Source: CAYRPN01 sp964426135
GTDB taxonomy: Bacteria; Planctomycetota; Phycisphaerae; Phycisphaerales; Phycisphaeraceae
Length of the DNA: 15,616 nt
Direction of reading: 5' to 3'
Assembly: GCA_964426135.1 (NCBI GenBank)
Contig: CAYRPN010000134.1
Span: 1 to 15,616 of the forward strand
Shown here: positions 14,671 through 15,616 of the stretch, piece after piece
How the letters are laid out: the number at the start of each line of letters is the position of its first letter
Position numbering within the stretch: the stretch's first letter is position 1
The notes under the pieces: generated by a model
Database searches by the model: none
Told to the model about the DNA's origin: nothing
What the model saw: only the letters and a program-made list of their open reading frames with translations
Program-made: the position numbers and the translations under genes

Positions 14671-14817
14671 TGCGCGGGTGCCATGGGCAAGTGGAGGCTT
14701 GGCGCAGCTTGCCCGTGCGCGGCCGACGCAAGGCGCACGGGCAAGCTCCGAAGACTGCGCTTGCCCATGGCACCCGCGCAAGCTCGGAAGACTGCGCTTG
14801 CCCATGGCACCCGCGCA
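14671..14817. repeat. Nested palindromic repeat cluster between convergent genes
   Basis: TGCGCGGGTGCCATGGGCAAG (14671-14691) has two inverted copies, at 14760-14780 and 14797-14817. Between them lies a second perfect 15-bp inverted repeat, AGCTTGCCCGTGCGC at 14706-14720 and its complement at 14733-14747, with a 12-nt loop. The right part is also a 37-bp direct repeat (14741-14777 and 14778-14814) with a single mismatch. The cluster sits between rluD (plus) and the adenosyltransferase (minus), where a bidirectional terminator would be useful, but no T-run is seen. Sharing of the TTGCCC core between both palindromes suggests growth by duplication. Confidence 0.88.
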
Positions 14818-14837
14818 ACAATCAAACCGAATCCGGA

Positions 14838-15395
14838 TCACTTCTTCTTCCACGGAACGTCCGCGACATTTTCCAGGTGATTCGCCAGACGCGCCAGGGC
14901 GAAGAGCAGGTCGCTGAGCCGGTTGAGAAAGATGATGACGTGGTTGATTCCCTCGACCTGTCGGGAGAACGTGACACAGTCGCGCTCCGCCCGCCGACAG
15001 ATGGCGCGGGCCAGGTGAAGTCGGGCGGCGAGTTCGGTGCCGCCGGGCAGGATGAAGTTGCGCATGGCCGGCAAGGGGTTCCATGCTTCGTCGATGAGTC
15101 GTTCCAGTTCAGTGGCGTCGGAGGCATCGATGCGCCGCACCTTGGCGGAGCCGCCGGACTCCGCCGGTTCCCACGGCGTCGCCAGGTCCGCGCCGACGTC
15201 GAACAAGCGATTCTGCAGAATAGTGAGGATTGTGCTGATGCGCTCATGCCCGCTCGCCGCCAGCGCGACGCCGATGGCGCAGTTGGTTTCATCGACACCG
15301 CCGTAGGCCGCGACGCGCGGATCGTCCTTGCTGACCTTCTGGTTGCCGTAGAGGCGGGTGGTGCCGTCATCGCCGATGCGGGTGTAGAGTTTCAT
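14838..15395 (-). CDS. pduO: PduO-type cob(I)alamin adenosyltransferase
   Basis: This 185-residue ATP:cob(I)alamin adenosyltransferase attaches the 5'-deoxyadenosyl group of ATP to reduced cobalamin to make coenzyme B12. Family signatures are all present: the ATP-binding N-terminus YTRIGDDGTTRLYG (4-17), YGGVDETN (31-38), RNFILPGG (112-119), the Arg-rich ARAICRRAER (129-138), and LNRLSDLLF (157-165). Length matches the trimeric PduO/MMAB family. The start at 15395 has GAGG about 9 nt upstream. No cobalamin-dependent enzyme or B12 biosynthesis gene is in the window, so it is a stand-alone salvage or assimilation gene here. A heptamer array lies just upstream in the same strand's leader. The symbol denotes the family, not a propanediol operon. 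Confidence 0.93.
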   Translation of the reverse strand: MKLYTRIGDDGTTRLYGNQKVSKDDPRVAAYGGVDETNCAIGVALAASGHERISTILTILQNRLFDVGADLATPWEPAESGGSAKVRRIDASDATELERLIDEAWNPLPAMRNFILPGGTELAARLHLARAICRRAERDCVTFSRQVEGINHVIIFLNRLSDLLFALARLANHLENVADVPWKKK

Positions 15396-15413
15396 GGGAA
15401 AGCCTCAGGCAAG

Positions 15414-15445
15414 AGCCGTTAGCCGATAGCCGATAGCCGATAGCC
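15414..15445. repeat. Short heptamer array upstream of adenosyltransferase
   Basis: Four and a half units of AGCCGAT/AGCCGTT begin 19 bp before the pduO start codon, so any transcript starting upstream would include them in its 5' leader. The following 15446-15544 shows no gene. Confidence 0.85.
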
Positions 15446-15544
15446 ACGCGCTATTGGCAATTGGGATCGACGAATGTCACACACATTAGGCCGCTGGCGA
15501 TGAGGTGTTCATCTCCCGGTAAAGAATCTTCGCGGCCGGAGCCC

Positions 15545-15616
15545 AACGGCTAACGGCTAATGGCTAACGGCTAATGGCTAACGGCTAACGGCTAATGGCT
15601 AACGGCTAACGGCTAA
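15545..15616. repeat. Heptanucleotide tandem array, right edge
   Basis: Ten units of AACGGCT/AATGGCT run to the end of the window and may continue beyond. It is the reverse complement of the family at 53-115. Confidence 0.95.

Overview
The window reads as a chromosomal segment of a GC-rich member of the Planctomycetota, probably near the Phycisphaerae; this placement is inference. It rests on two PEP-CTERM exported proteins, a C-terminal DUF1501 relic and an integrase relic of the kinds common in planctomycetes, an rluD-type gene with planctomycete-style extensions, and many heptanucleotide tandem arrays in gaps and inside one gene.

Layout. (1) 53-115: a heptamer array (CCATTAG/CCGTTAG). (2) 209-3247, minus strand: two PEP-CTERM proteins, separated by a ~100-bp palindromic element. 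(3) 3440-3615, plus: the C-terminal remnant of a DUF1501-family gene. (4) 3653-9913, minus: a tightly packed gene row. Read in transcription order it is a secreted beta-propeller protein, an MFS transporter (ACS type), an SDR oxidoreductase, a fused E1 alpha-beta of a 2-oxoacid/acetoin-type dehydrogenase, and the lipoylated E2 subunit. The last four are 2-4 bp apart, so they are almost certainly one transcript. No E3 is encoded here. (5) 9914-10651: a gene-poor stretch with a decayed tyrosine-recombinase C-terminus abutting the 3' end of a tRNA-His gene, which looks like the scar of an integrative element. (6) 10878-12506, plus: a small lipoprotein, a terminator, and a membrane-anchored helical/TPR-like protein with a DPxK-rich tail. 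(7) 12523-12779: a large palindromic element followed by a heptamer array, then rluD (12792-14573), which carries two more heptamer arrays inside its reading frame. (8) 14671-14817: a nested palindromic repeat cluster between convergent genes. (9) 14838-15395, minus: a PduO-type cob(I)alamin adenosyltransferase with a heptamer array just upstream. (10) 15545-15616: a final heptamer array, the same family as the one at the left edge but inverted.

How the genes fit together. The minus-strand row looks like an uptake-plus-catabolism unit: the MFS protein imports an organic anion, the SDR oxidises or reduces it, and E1/E2 decarboxylates a 2-oxo (or acetoin-like) intermediate to an acyl-CoA, borrowing an E3 from elsewhere. 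Two enzymes of this row lack textbook catalytic residues: E2 has Pro where the active-site His should be (and Thr for Gly in HxxxDG), and the SDR has Met where the YxxxK lysine should be. Either the operon has been repurposed or it is decaying; its reading frames are otherwise clean. The other main theme is the density of period-7 tandem arrays and long palindromes, six arrays and three palindromic elements in 15.6 kb.
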